DNA from: Antarcticimicrobium sp040365005
Lineage (GTDB): Bacteria; Pseudomonadota; Alphaproteobacteria; Rhodobacterales; Rhodobacteraceae
DNA length: 64,000 nt
Direction: 5' to 3'
Assembly: GCF_040365005.1 (NCBI RefSeq)
Contig: NZ_BAABWV010000019.1
Coordinates: 1 to 64,000, forward strand
The notes under the pieces are model-generated. The model made no database searches and was not told the DNA's origin. It worked only from the letters and a program-made list of their open reading frames with translations. Shown piece after piece: positions 54,836-63,823 of this stretch (position 1 is the stretch's first letter; each line of letters begins with the position of its first letter). The position numbers and the translations under genes are program-made.

Positions 54836-55444
54836 TCAGATCAGCGCCGCAAGGCCCATATCAGCCAGCTGCCGGGCCACCTGCGCGGTGAATCCCTCCG
54901 GCTCGGACGGCCGCGGCGAGTACCAGAACACCGGCGCGTTCAGCAGGATCAACACGCTGTGCAGCGCCACCGAGAGGTTCTGGCGCCGGAACTCTCCCCG
55001 TTCCATCCCCTTGCGGATCACCGCGCGAAACAGATCTTCGTACCGGGTGTTGGCCGCCTGGATGCGAACCTCCATCGCGCGGTCAGCTGCCTTGGGGGAT
55101 TTCGGCTCCAGCCCGGTGTAATGCTGCATCACCACCTTGTGGTAGGGCAGGCTTTGAAACACGGCGGCGACATGGGCCAGCGCCATGTTGTGAAAGTTGC
55201 GCCCCGGCGGCAGGCTGTCGTCGATCACCGGGGCAACTGCCTGCCGGGTGAATTCCGGCGCCTGGAGGCGCACCGCGCCCAGCAGTGCCCCCTTCGAGGT
55301 GAAGTGGTGATAGATCCGCCCCTTGGTTGCGCCGAGGCTGCGCGCGATGTCATCCACCGAGGCGACGCTGACCCCCAGTTTCATGAAACAGGCGGCGGCG
55401 GCATCGAGGATTTCGCTCTGCGGCTCGGTAAGCGTATCTGGCAT
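54836..55444 (-). CDS. TetR-family transcriptional regulator
   Basis: Protein of 202 residues. The N-terminal helix-turn-helix (about 10-55, with SVASVDDIARSLGATKGRIYHHFTSKGALL) is typical TetR, followed by an all-helical ligand domain. The start at 55444 begins the conserved helix; the frame is open far upstream, but only as shadow of livH. It is divergent from livHMGF-acyl-CoA synthetase-livJ. A 22-bp inverted repeat in the shared spacer is a likely operator. An acyl-CoA made by the synthetase is a plausible ligand. Confidence 0.9.
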   Translation of the reverse strand: MPDTLTEPQSEILDAAAACFMKLGVSVASVDDIARSLGATKGRIYHHFTSKGALLGAVRLQAPEFTRQAVAPVIDDSLPPGRNFHNMALAHVAAVFQSLPYHKVVMQHYTGLEPKSPKAADRAMEVRIQAANTRYEDLFRAVIRKGMERGEFRRQNLSVALHSVLILLNAPVFWYSPRPSEPEGFTAQVARQLADMGLAALI

Positions 55445-55592
55445 CGGGGTCCGAAGGCTGTGATGGCGATGCCCCCCCTCTGGGTGTGCCGCGCCGGTGG
55501 CAAATGGAACCAAAGTTCCGTCTTCTGGCGGTGGGTATGGATATTTCTTGCTTTGAGCGCGGATGTAAAGAAACATTCCTGCGCATAGGTGA

Positions 55593-55626
55593 TTGACAAA
55601 GCACCGACATACCGCGTGGTATGTCG
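55593..55626 (+). promoter_or_regulatory. TetR-type operator overlapping the liv promoter
   Basis: CGACATACC (55605-55613) and GGTATGTCG (55618-55626) form a perfect 9-bp inverted repeat with a 4-base spacer. A -35-like TTGACA lies at 55593-55598, so a bound dimer would cover the promoter downstream of -35. Both size and symmetry suit a TetR dimer. Confidence 0.65.
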
Positions 55627-55732
55627 ATAAGCCGAAGAGCTGGATTCGTGGGAAAACAGGGATCCGCAGGGCGCACCGGAGGAGGAGAGGCCGGTGCGCC
55701 CCGTCATGCCAAGACGGCGAGGGGAGGACAAT

Positions 55733-56608
55733 TTGGACGTATTGCAACTGCTGGTCAGCGGGCTGGCGAATGGCTGTGTTTACGGTCTGATCGCGCTGGG
55801 CTTCGTGCTGATCTACAAGGCGACCGAGGCGGTGAACTTCGCCCAGGGCGACCTGATGATGCTGGGCGCCTTCGTGACGCTGGGCCTGACCAACGCCGAA
55901 TACATGGATCTGCCGTTCTGGATCGCCGCGCCGCTGGCAATCGGGCTGATGGCGCTGATCGGCTACCTGCTGGACCTGGTGATCCTGCGTCACCTGTTCG
56001 GCCAGAGCCAGACCGCAGTGGTGATCCTGACCATTGCCATGGGGTTTGTCCTGCGTTTCGTCGCCGGGGCGATATGGGGGCATGAACCGCAATCGCTGGA
56101 AAGCCCGCTGGCACACGGCGATTTCCAGGTCGGCGGTGTCGTGCTGGGCATGGCCGACCTGGCGGTGATCGTGGTCACCGTGCTGATGACGATCTTCCTC
56201 TACCAGTTCTTCCAGCGGACCAAGCTGGGGCTGGCGATGCAGGCGGCGTCGCAGAACCAGATGGCGGCCTATTACATGGGGATCCCGGTGAAACGGGTTC
56301 AGGGCATGATCTGGGGCCTGTCGGGCGCGGTGGCGGCGGTCGCCGGCATCCTGTTCGCGTCCAAGGGCGCCATCGACCCCAACGCCGGGTTGCTGGGGAT
56401 CAAGGCCTTTGCGGCGGCGGTCATCGGCGGCTTTGGCAGTCTGCCGGGTGCGCTGGCGGGCGGGCTGATCGTGGGGGTGATCGAACCCTTTGCCTCGCGC
56501 TACCTCGCGGCCGGCTACTCGCAGATCGCGCCCTATGCGCTGCTGCTGTTCGTTCTGGTGTTCCGCCCGCACGGCCTGTTCAGCCAAGTCCGCACGAAAA
56601 AGGTCTGA
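55733..56608 (+). CDS. livH: Branched-chain-type ABC transporter permease LivH
   Basis: Inner-membrane permease of 291 residues with about eight hydrophobic segments. Family marks are LLVSGLANGCVYGLIALGFVLIYKATEAVNFAQGDLMMLGAF at the N terminus and IGGFGSLPGALAGGLIVGV near the C terminus. The start is uncertain. A TTG at 55733 directly after GGGGAGGA begins at the conserved N terminus; a GTG at 55694 with GGAGGAGAGG would add 13 atypical residues. It is first of a six-gene unit whose partner genes suggest uptake of an organic acid for CoA activation. Confidence 0.92.
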   Translation: MDVLQLLVSGLANGCVYGLIALGFVLIYKATEAVNFAQGDLMMLGAFVTLGLTNAEYMDLPFWIAAPLAIGLMALIGYLLDLVILRHLFGQSQTAVVILTIAMGFVLRFVAGAIWGHEPQSLESPLAHGDFQVGGVVLGMADLAVIVVTVLMTIFLYQFFQRTKLGLAMQAASQNQMAAYYMGIPVKRVQGMIWGLSGAVAAVAGILFASKGAIDPNAGLLGIKAFAAAVIGGFGSLPGALAGGLIVGVIEPFASRYLAAGYSQIAPYALLLFVLVFRPHGLFSQVRTKKV

Positions 56609-56612
56609 CGCC

Positions 56613-57710
56613 ATGCGCATCCATTTCAAGACATCCTACGAAAACGATATCCGCCTGTTCCCGGATCGTTGGAGCTTTTTCGTCTATGCCGCGCTGGTGG
56701 CCGGTGCCGTGATCCTGCCCTGGCTACTGGACGATTTCTTTCTGGGCGAGGTCACCAACGTGCTGATCTGGGCCATCGCCGGCCTGGGTTTGATGCTGCT
56801 GACTGGGCAGACTGGGCAGGCAAGCCTTGGGCACGCGGCGTTTCTGGCGGTGGGCTGCTACTCCTGCATCATCCTGATGGAGAACGGGCTGCCGTTCCTG
56901 CTGGCGTTTCCGCTGGCCGGGGTGATCACCGGGGTGTTCGGCACGCTGTTCTCGATCCCGGCGGTGCGGCTGCATGGTATCTACCTCGCCATCGCCACCA
57001 TTGCGCTGTCGGTGCTGGCCGATGACATCATCGTGCTGCTGGAGCCCTGGACCGATGGCGTCAGCGGCAAGTTCGCCCCGATGATCACCATCTTCGGGCT
57101 GGAGATCGAACGCTGGACCACGCCGGACCGGTTCTACTGGCTGGTTCTCGCGGTGACGATCCTGTGCACGCTGGGCTATCGCAACCTGCTGCGCGCGCCG
57201 CTGGGCCGGGCCTTTGCCGCGGTGCGCGATTCCGAGGTCTCGGCTACCGCCATGGGGATTCACATCGCCTTTACCAAGGCGGCGGCCTTCGGCCTGTCCT
57301 GCGCGATCACCGGGTTGGCAGGGGCGCTGATGGGGTTCTATGCCGGCGCCTTCAACAACGAGACCTTTTCCATCGTGATCTCGATCAGCCTGTTGATGAT
57401 GATCGTGATCGGAGGGCTAGGCTCGATCCACGGGGCGTTCTTCGGGGCGATCATCGTCGCGTTCCTGCCGCAGGCGCTGTCGATGGCCACCGACACCATC
57501 GGCGGCCTGATCGGTGCCAACAATGTCGCGATCCCGGGGCTCGAAACCGGAGTGTTCGGCGCCATCCTGATCCTGTTCATCCTGTTCGAGCCGATGGGAA
57601 TCTATGGCCGCTGGCTCAAGATCCGGACCTGGTTCGAGCTGTTCCCCTTTGCCCGCAAGGACATGTTCAAGCGTCAGAAAAGCTACCTCAAGACGGAGCG
57701 TCTGAGATGA
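56613..57710 (+). CDS. livM: Branched-chain-type ABC transporter permease LivM
   Basis: Second permease of the importer, 365 residues with nine or ten hydrophobic segments. LLTGQTGQASLGHAAFLAVGCYS and the late VIGGLGSIHGAFFGAIIVAFLP are typical of LivM. It starts 4 bases after livH and overlaps livG by ATGA. It forms the channel with LivH in the inner membrane. Confidence 0.94.
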   Translation: MRIHFKTSYENDIRLFPDRWSFFVYAALVAGAVILPWLLDDFFLGEVTNVLIWAIAGLGLMLLTGQTGQASLGHAAFLAVGCYSCIILMENGLPFLLAFPLAGVITGVFGTLFSIPAVRLHGIYLAIATIALSVLADDIIVLLEPWTDGVSGKFAPMITIFGLEIERWTTPDRFYWLVLAVTILCTLGYRNLLRAPLGRAFAAVRDSEVSATAMGIHIAFTKAAAFGLSCAITGLAGALMGFYAGAFNNETFSIVISISLLMMIVIGGLGSIHGAFFGAIIVAFLPQALSMATDTIGGLIGANNVAIPGLETGVFGAILILFILFEPMGIYGRWLKIRTWFELFPFARKDMFKRQKSYLKTERLR

Positions 57711-58474
57711 GCTTGCTGGAGATCAAGAACGCCACGCTGAAATTCGGCGGCGTGGTCGCTGTCAACGACCTGAGCTTTTCGGTCGAAGAGGGCGAGGTTT
57801 ATGCCATCGTCGGCCCCAACGGGGCGGGCAAATCCACCGTGTTCAACCTGATCTCGCGGTTTTACGAGCCGTTCTCGGGTGACATCCGGTTCGACGGCCA
57901 GAACCTGTTGGATCGCCGCGCCGACGCGGTGGCCGACCTGGGTATCGCGCGCACCTTCCAGAACATCGAGCTGTTCGACCATGCCACGGTGTTGCAGAAC
58001 CTGCTGGTGGGTCGTCACCGGCATCGCCGAACCAACATGATAGAGGAGGTGCTGTTTACTCCGCGCGCGCGCCGCGAAGAGCACAAGCATCGCGAGGCGG
58101 TCGAGCGGGTGATCGATTTCCTCGATCTGCAACCCTATCGCAACAAGATGATCGCGGGCCTGCCCTATGGTGTGCGCAAGGTTGTGGAGCTGGGCCGCGC
58201 GCTGGCCTCTGATCCGCGGCTGTTGTTGCTGGACGAACCGGCCTCGGGCCTCTCGGTCGAGGAAACGCAGGACATGCGCTGGTGGATCGACGACATCCGT
58301 AAACAGATGGGGATCACCGTCCTGATGGTGGAACATGACATGGGGCTGGTCTCGGGCGTCAGCGACCGGGTGCTGGCGCTGGCCGACGGCGCCAAGCTGG
58401 CCGAGGGCACCCCGGCCGAGGTTCAGGCGGACCCGGCGGTGATCGCGGCCTACCTGGGAACGGGGGCGGTGTGA
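57707..58474 (+). CDS. livG: Branched-chain-type ABC transporter ATPase LivG
   Basis: Cytoplasmic ATPase of 255 residues driving import. Walker A is GPNGAGKST, Walker B LLLLDEPASGLS, and the segment before it (GLPYGVRKVVELGRAL) takes the place of the ABC signature. The switch histidine lies in VEHDMGLV. It overlaps livM at the start and shares its stop region with the livF start, so stoichiometric synthesis with both is likely. Confidence 0.94.
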   Translation: MSLLEIKNATLKFGGVVAVNDLSFSVEEGEVYAIVGPNGAGKSTVFNLISRFYEPFSGDIRFDGQNLLDRRADAVADLGIARTFQNIELFDHATVLQNLLVGRHRHRRTNMIEEVLFTPRARREEHKHREAVERVIDFLDLQPYRNKMIAGLPYGVRKVVELGRALASDPRLLLLDEPASGLSVEETQDMRWWIDDIRKQMGITVLMVEHDMGLVSGVSDRVLALADGAKLAEGTPAEVQADPAVIAAYLGTGAV

Positions 58475-59247
58475 TGGGACAGACCGTTCTGGAAATCAAG
58501 AACCTGGAGAGCTTCTACGGCCCGATCATGGCGATCCGGGGCGTCAGCCTGAAGGTGGAACAGGGCCAGGTGGTGACCGTTCTAGGCGCCAACGGTGCGG
58601 GCAAATCGACCCTGCTCAAGACCATTTCGGGGATCATGGAGCCGGAAAAGGGCAAGATCCTGTTCGAGGGCGAAGAGATCCAGGGGATGGAACCCCACCA
58701 GATCGTCAATCGCGGGATCGTCCACGTGCCCGAGGGGCGCGAGGTGTTCCCGCTGCTGACGGTGGACGAGAACCTGAGCCTTGGCGCCTATACCCGCAGC
58801 GACCGCGCCGAGATCGAGCGCGACCGCCAGATGGTGTTCGACTATTTCCCGATCCTCGCCGAACGGCGCAACCAGGAGGCCGGGACGCTCTCGGGCGGGC
58901 AGCAACAGATGCTGGCGATCGGCCGGGGGCTGATGCTGCGGCCCAAGATCATGCTGCTGGACGAACCCAGCCTCGGGCTTTCGCCGCTTCTGGTGCAGGA
59001 GATCTTCGGCATCCTGCGGCGGCTGAATACCGACGAGCATGTGACCATGATGCTGGTCGAGCAGAACGCGCGGGTGGCGCTGGACCTGGCCGATGTGGGC
59101 TATGTGATGGAGATCGGCCGGATCGTGATGGATGGCACCGCCGACCGCCTGATGGAGAGCGAGGACATCAAGGCCTTTTACCTGGGTCACCAGGAACAGG
59201 GCCAGCGCGGCGAGCGTCGCTGGAAACGCAAGAAGACCTGGAGGTAA
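58474..59247 (+). CDS. livF: Branched-chain-type ABC transporter ATPase LivF
   Basis: Second ATPase of the importer, 257 residues. Walker A is GANGAGKST, signature LSGGQQQMLAIGRGL and Walker B IMLLDEPSLGLS, with the switch region VEQNARVALDLAD. The start is either ATG 58474 (TGATG overlap with the livG stop) or GTG 58471; I chose ATG. A basic tail (GERRWKRKKTWR) ends the protein. An acyl-CoA synthetase gene follows 4 bases later. Confidence 0.94.
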   Translation: MGQTVLEIKNLESFYGPIMAIRGVSLKVEQGQVVTVLGANGAGKSTLLKTISGIMEPEKGKILFEGEEIQGMEPHQIVNRGIVHVPEGREVFPLLTVDENLSLGAYTRSDRAEIERDRQMVFDYFPILAERRNQEAGTLSGGQQQMLAIGRGLMLRPKIMLLDEPSLGLSPLLVQEIFGILRRLNTDEHVTMMLVEQNARVALDLADVGYVMEIGRIVMDGTADRLMESEDIKAFYLGHQEQGQRGERRWKRKKTWR

Positions 59248-59251
59248 GGCG

Positions 59252-61132
59252 ATGAACGTGCATTCGACTGACCAGATCGAGGTCAACGGCGTCATGGTCA
59301 ACGCGGTGCCGGGCACGCGGCCGGCGCTGGTGGATGGCTGCGATACGGTGGTCAAGCTCTTTGCCACCCGCTGCGCCGAGATGGGCGACCGGGTCGCGCA
59401 CCGGGAAAAGGACCTGGGCATCTGGCAATCCTGCTCTTGGCGCGATTACTGGAACCACGCCAAATGGCTGGGGCTGGGCCTGTGCGCCTTGGGGCTGAAG
59501 CGGGGCGAGGTGGTCTCGATCCTGTCCGAGGACCGTAAGGAATGGCTCTATGCCGACATGGGCATCCAATGCGTCGGCGGCATCGCCTCGGGCGTCTATA
59601 CCACCGACTCGGCCAGCCAGCTGGAGTACATCCTGCGCGATTCCGACAGCCGGTTCCTGTTTGTCGAAGATGACGAGCAGCTCGACAAGTTCCTCGAGAT
59701 CGAGGACCAGGCGCCACAGGTGCTCAAGGTCATCATCCTCGAGAAAGAGGGGCTGCACGACCTGCGCCACGACAAATGCGTGTTTCTCGACGAGTTGTAC
59801 GAGACGGGCCGGGTGTTCGAGGCCGAGAATCCCGGGTTCTTCGAGGCCGAGATCGACAAGGCCCGGCCCGAGGATACCGGCCTTTTGATCTATACCTCGG
59901 GCACGACCGGCGCGCCCAAGGGCGCGATGCTGAGCCAGGAGAACATCATCGGCGCGGTGGTCTCGGGCGCGCATGCGCTGCCGACCTTGCCCACGGACCA
60001 ACAGCTTTGCTTCCTGCCGCTCTGCCATATTCTCGAACGCGACGTGTCGGTCTATTTCCCGCTGGCCGCGCGGGCCACGGTGAATTTCGCCGAAAGCCCG
60101 GAAACCGTGTTCGACAACCTGCAAGAGGTCTCGCCGTCGCATTTCACCGCCGTGCCGCGGGTCTGGGAAAAGATCTATTCGCGGGTGCTGGTGCTGGCGC
60201 AGGAGGCCACGCCGGTGGGGCGTCTGGCGTTCCACATGGCGCAAAGGGCCGGGGCCCGGCGGGCCGATTACCTGCTCGCCGGAAAGACGCCGCCGGCCTT
60301 GGTTTCGGCGCAATATGCGATCTGGGATTTCCTTGTGCTGCGCAACCTGCGCCGGATGCTGGGCATGGACAAGATGCGGCGCGGGGCCACCGGGGCGGCG
60401 CCGATCTCGCCCGAGCTGATCAAGTGGTACTGGTCGATCGGCGTGAAGCTGATCGAGGGCTATGGCATGACCGAGAACGCGGGGCTGGCCACCGTCAACT
60501 TGCCTGACGACAACAAGCTGGGCACCGTCGGCAAGCCGGTGCCGGGGTTCCAGGTGCGCATCGCCGAGGATGGCGAGATCCAGACCTTCGGCCTGAACAA
60601 CTTCCAGGGCTACTGGCGCAACAACGAAAAGACCGTCGAGACCTTTTCCGAGGACGGCTGGCTGCGCACCGGCGATGTGGGGCGGATCGACGAGGACGGT
60701 TTCCTGACCATCACCGGACGCCTCAAGGACATCATCATCACCGCCGGCGGCAAGAACATCACCCCGGCCGAGATCGAAAGCCGGCTGAAGTTCAGCCACT
60801 TTATCGCGGACGCGGTGGTGATCGGGGACCGGCGCAAGTACCTGAGCTGCCTGATCATGATCGACCAGGAAAACGTCGAGAAGTTTGCGCAGGACCAGAA
60901 AATACCGTTCAGTGATTTTGCATCCCTTTGCGCCGCGCAGGAGGTGGTCGAACTGATCGGCCGCGAGGTGGAGGCGGTGAACAAGGAGTTCGCGCGGGTC
61001 GAGCAGATCAAGGATTTCCGCCTGATCAACGTGCTCCTGACGGCAGAGGACGAGGAACTGACTGCAACCATGAAGCTCAAGCGCAGCTTCGTGGAAAAGA
61101 AACACAAGGCGCTGATCGACGAAATGTACTGA
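59252..61132 (+). CDS. Long-chain-type acyl-CoA synthetase
   Basis: AMP-forming ligase of 626 residues, the length of FadD/ACSL-like enzymes. Motifs are the P-loop YTSGTTGAPKGAML, EGYGMTENAG, DGWLRTGDVGRIDEDGF and the hinge TGRLKDIIITAGGKNITP. It is inserted between livF and the binding-protein gene, a frequent arrangement in proteobacteria. The imported acid is then activated at once. Fatty, dicarboxylic or arylalkanoic acids are all possible substrates; the sequence does not decide. Confidence 0.92.
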   Translation: MNVHSTDQIEVNGVMVNAVPGTRPALVDGCDTVVKLFATRCAEMGDRVAHREKDLGIWQSCSWRDYWNHAKWLGLGLCALGLKRGEVVSILSEDRKEWLYADMGIQCVGGIASGVYTTDSASQLEYILRDSDSRFLFVEDDEQLDKFLEIEDQAPQVLKVIILEKEGLHDLRHDKCVFLDELYETGRVFEAENPGFFEAEIDKARPEDTGLLIYTSGTTGAPKGAMLSQENIIGAVVSGAHALPTLPTDQQLCFLPLCHILERDVSVYFPLAARATVNFAESPETVFDNLQEVSPSHFTAVPRVWEKIYSRVLVLAQEATPVGRLAFHMAQRAGARRADYLLAGKTPPALVSAQYAIWDFLVLRNLRRMLGMDKMRRGATGAAPISPELIKWYWSIGVKLIEGYGMTENAGLATVNLPDDNKLGTVGKPVPGFQVRIAEDGEIQTFGLNNFQGYWRNNEKTVETFSEDGWLRTGDVGRIDEDGFLTITGRLKDIIITAGGKNITPAEIESRLKFSHFIADAVVIGDRRKYLSCLIMIDQENVEKFAQDQKIPFSDFASLCAAQEVVELIGREVEAVNKEFARVEQIKDFRLINVLLTAEDEELTATMKLKRSFVEKKHKALIDEMY

Positions 61133-61172
61133 AAAAGACCCGAAACGTACGTTTTTCATAGGGAGGAGAACC

Positions 61173-62333
61173 ATGAAGAAACTGACAAAGGCCCTGGCCG
61201 CTGCGGTGTTTGCCGCCGGTCTGGCCGGCAGCGCCGGCGCCGAGACCCAGGGTGTGAGCGACGACGAGGTCGTGATCGGTTCGGTCAATGACCTCAGCGG
61301 TATCTTTGCCGCGGTGGGCGTGCCGGCGGTGAACGGTGCCAACCTGCGCTTTGACGAGGTGAACGCGGCCGGCGGCGTGCATGGTCGCAAGATCCGCTTC
61401 GTGGTCGAGGACAACGGGTACCAGATCCCGCGCGCGATGCAGGGCTACAACAAGCTTCTGAATCGCGACAAGGTCTTTGCCATGCTGTTGTCGCTGGGCA
61501 CGCCGATGAACCTGGCGGGTTTCAAGCTGCTCGATCCCAAGGGCATTCCGAACATCGGCCCGCTCACGGCGGCGCGCGACATGCTGAAGGAGCCGATGCA
61601 CAACAAGTTCGTCGGCTTTTCCAGCTATTGGGACCAGGTGCAGGAGGGGGTCAAATATCTTGCCGCCGAGAAGGGGGCCAAGAAGATCTGCTCGATGTAT
61701 CTGCCCACCGATTTCGGCAAGGAGATCGGCGACAGCACCAAGGACATCGTCGGCACGCTGGGGCTGACCTTTGCCGGCGAGACCACGCACAAGCCGGACG
61801 AGCTTGATTTCGTCGGCTCGCTGACCAAGCTGAAGGCCGCCGAGTGTGACGTGATCACGCTGGCGCTGGGCGTGCGGCAGGCGATCACCGTGGTCGGGAC
61901 GGCCAAGAAGCTGGGCTGGAACGACGTGATGTTCCTCAACACCTCGGCCGGGTTCCTGGCGGTGGTGGCCGCGGTGCCGGGTGGCGTGACCGAGGGGCTT
62001 TATGCAGCGGCCGGCTGGGTCGACCTGAAATCGCGTGCCGATGATCCGGTGGTGGCCAAGTTCATGGCCGACTACAAGGCCAGGTTCGACCAGGATGCCG
62101 GCGGGTTCTCGATGTTGGGCTATTCCGCCGCCGATACGGTGATCCGCGCGCTCGAGGCGGCGGGGCCGGACCTGACCCAGGACAGCTTCATCGCGGGAAT
62201 GGAGTCGCTGGATTACCATGACGCGCTGGCGGATGCGACGATCACCTATGGACCGGACGATCACCAGGGCGCCGACGAGGTGGTGATTTCCGTGGTCGAA
62301 GGCGGCCAGTGGAAGTTCCTGACCCGTCAGTAA
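61173..62333 (+). CDS. ABC transporter periplasmic binding protein, LivJ type
   Basis: Periplasmic type I binding protein of 386 residues with a signal peptide (1-23, cleaved after AGSAGA). The family segments DDEVVIGSVNDLSGIFAAVGVPAVNG, FDEVNAAGGVHGRKIRFVVEDNGY and the hinge-region SYWDQVQEGVKYL are typical. It captures the solute for LivHMGF. Ligand residues cannot be assigned, and an amino acid is not assured given the acyl-CoA synthetase next to it. GGGAGGAG precedes the ATG at 61173, and a terminator follows. Confidence 0.93.
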   Translation: MKKLTKALAAAVFAAGLAGSAGAETQGVSDDEVVIGSVNDLSGIFAAVGVPAVNGANLRFDEVNAAGGVHGRKIRFVVEDNGYQIPRAMQGYNKLLNRDKVFAMLLSLGTPMNLAGFKLLDPKGIPNIGPLTAARDMLKEPMHNKFVGFSSYWDQVQEGVKYLAAEKGAKKICSMYLPTDFGKEIGDSTKDIVGTLGLTFAGETTHKPDELDFVGSLTKLKAAECDVITLALGVRQAITVVGTAKKLGWNDVMFLNTSAGFLAVVAAVPGGVTEGLYAAAGWVDLKSRADDPVVAKFMADYKARFDQDAGGFSMLGYSAADTVIRALEAAGPDLTQDSFIAGMESLDYHDALADATITYGPDDHQGADEVVISVVEGGQWKFLTRQ

Positions 62334-62362
62334 TTTCGGCCGAAGGCCACTGGAAACCGATG

Positions 62363-62388
62363 ACCGGCGCGGAGTCCGCGCCGGTTTT
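62363..62388 (+). terminator. Terminator of the liv-acyl-CoA synthetase operon
   Basis: The arms 62363-62372 and 62376-62385 pair perfectly over 10 bp with a 3-base loop, followed by a T-run (62385-62388). It is 29 bases past the binding-protein stop. The 346-base spacer to dctP otherwise holds the palindromes at 62611-62651 and no gene that I can see. Confidence 0.85.
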
Positions 62389-62610
62389 CATTTGCCGGGC
62401 CGTCCGGGCCGGTGTCGCACAGATGATTTGCCGCACGGCCATACCGGCGTTAACGTCGAATCGAACCGTGTTCTCAAACAAATTCGAATAGGCGTTACCA
62501 AAATCCTGACTTGCACCGGGTTTCCGTTACAATAGACAGGTTGCATCGTTCTGCCGCGCTTGGGGGTAATAAAATTTCGCGTGGCAGTTGTGGGGAGTAT
62601 GAGGATTTTT

Positions 62611-62651
62611 GCAATATATTGCGTTGTCGATAAATGTCGGCATTATATTGC
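62611..62651. promoter_or_regulatory. Two 12-bp palindromes before the DctP gene
   Basis: GCAATATATTGC (62611-62622) is a perfect palindrome. GCATTATATTGC (62640-62651) differs from it at one base. They are 29 bases apart start to start and end 28 bases before the dctP ATG, where they would overlap the promoter. They look like tandem sites for one dimeric regulator, which is not encoded inside this window next to them. Confidence 0.6.
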
Positions 62652-62679
62652 GCTAATACTGGTCTAAGGGAGGAATCAC

Positions 62680-63738
62680 ATGACCAAACGGAGAAGTATT
62701 CTGGGCCTGGTGGGCGGCGCGGCCGTTGCCGCCCTGGCAACCGGACTGATGGCGGGTTCGGCGATGGCGCAAGAGGTCACGCTGAAACTGCACCAATTCC
62801 TGCCGGCGCAGGCGAACGTGCCGAAACTCATCCTCGATGTCTGGGCCGACAACGTGGAAAAGGACTCCGGTGGCCGGATCAAGGTTGACCGCTATCCCTC
62901 GATGCAGCTTGGCGGCAAGCCGCCGGAACTGCTCGACCAGGCGATTGACGGCGTGGCGGATATCGTCTGGACCGTGGTCGGCTATACCCCCGGGCGGTTC
63001 CCGGGCACCGAGGTTTTCGAGCTTCCCTTCATCATGACCAATGCGCGCGCCACCTCGCGGGCTTATTGGGAAATGTTCGAAGAGCATTGGAAAGACACCG
63101 ACTTCAAGAACGTGCACATCCTGGGCACCTGGGTGCATGGCCCCGGCCTGATCCACTCGGCCGATCCGGTCGAAACCCCCGAGGACCTGCAGGGCATGAA
63201 GATCCGCGGCGGTTCGCGCTCGGTCAACGCGCTGCTGACCGAACTGGGCGCCACCCCGGTGGGCATGCCGGTTCCGGCGATCCCCGAGGGCCTGTCCAAG
63301 GGCGTGATCGACGGCACCACCATCCCGTGGGAGGTGACCACCGCGCTGAAAGTGCCGGAGCTGGTGGAGAACCACACCGAGTTCACTGGCAACGCGCTGT
63401 ACGTCCTGACCTTTGTCCTGGCGATGAACAAGGAAAAGTATGATAGCCTGCCCGATGACCTGAAAAAGGTGATCGACGACAACTCGGGGCTGGAGTTCTC
63501 GGTCTTTGCCGGCGGCACCCAGGCCGATTCCGATGGCCCGGCGCGCGAGATGGCGCTGGACCTGGGCAACAACATCATCACCCTGGACGAAGAGCAGACC
63601 GCCGTTTGGCGCGACGCCTCGCAGCCGATCTACGACGCCTGGCTCAAGGACATGAGCGACAAGGGCATCGACGGCCAGGCACTGCTTGACGAGGCGCAGG
63701 AGCTGATTGCCAAGTACACGCCGATGTACGCCAAGTAA
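62680..63738 (+). CDS. DctP-type TRAP transporter solute-binding protein
   Basis: Periplasmic binding protein of 352 residues with a signal peptide (about 1-30, cleaved after SAMA). DctP-family marks are KLHQFLPAQANVPKLILDVWADNVEKDSGGRI near the mature N terminus, the ligand-arginine region DLQGMKIRGGSRSVN and the TIPWEV segment. The ligand is probably a carboxylate because the family uses an arginine salt bridge; the exact acid is unknown. AGGGAGGA precedes the ATG. The small permease gene follows after a hairpin. Confidence 0.93.
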   Translation: MTKRRSILGLVGGAAVAALATGLMAGSAMAQEVTLKLHQFLPAQANVPKLILDVWADNVEKDSGGRIKVDRYPSMQLGGKPPELLDQAIDGVADIVWTVVGYTPGRFPGTEVFELPFIMTNARATSRAYWEMFEEHWKDTDFKNVHILGTWVHGPGLIHSADPVETPEDLQGMKIRGGSRSVNALLTELGATPVGMPVPAIPEGLSKGVIDGTTIPWEVTTALKVPELVENHTEFTGNALYVLTFVLAMNKEKYDSLPDDLKKVIDDNSGLEFSVFAGGTQADSDGPAREMALDLGNNIITLDEEQTAVWRDASQPIYDAWLKDMSDKGIDGQALLDEAQELIAKYTPMYAK

Positions 63739-63756
63739 TCGGCCGCACCCCAATGG

Positions 63757-63784
63757 AGCCGCGGCGGCCCCTGCTGCCGCGGCT
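63757..63784 (+). terminator. Hairpin between dctP and the TRAP small permease gene
   Basis: AGCCGCGGC (63757-63765) pairs with GCCGCGGCT (63776-63784), and the pairing extends inward to a 4-base loop. No long T-run follows, so it is more likely an RNA-stabilising or partial attenuation element that favours binding-protein expression. Confidence 0.55.
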
Positions 63785-63823
63785 TGTTCTTTCACAAGAC
63801 TGGCAACCGCCGAAGGGAAAAGC

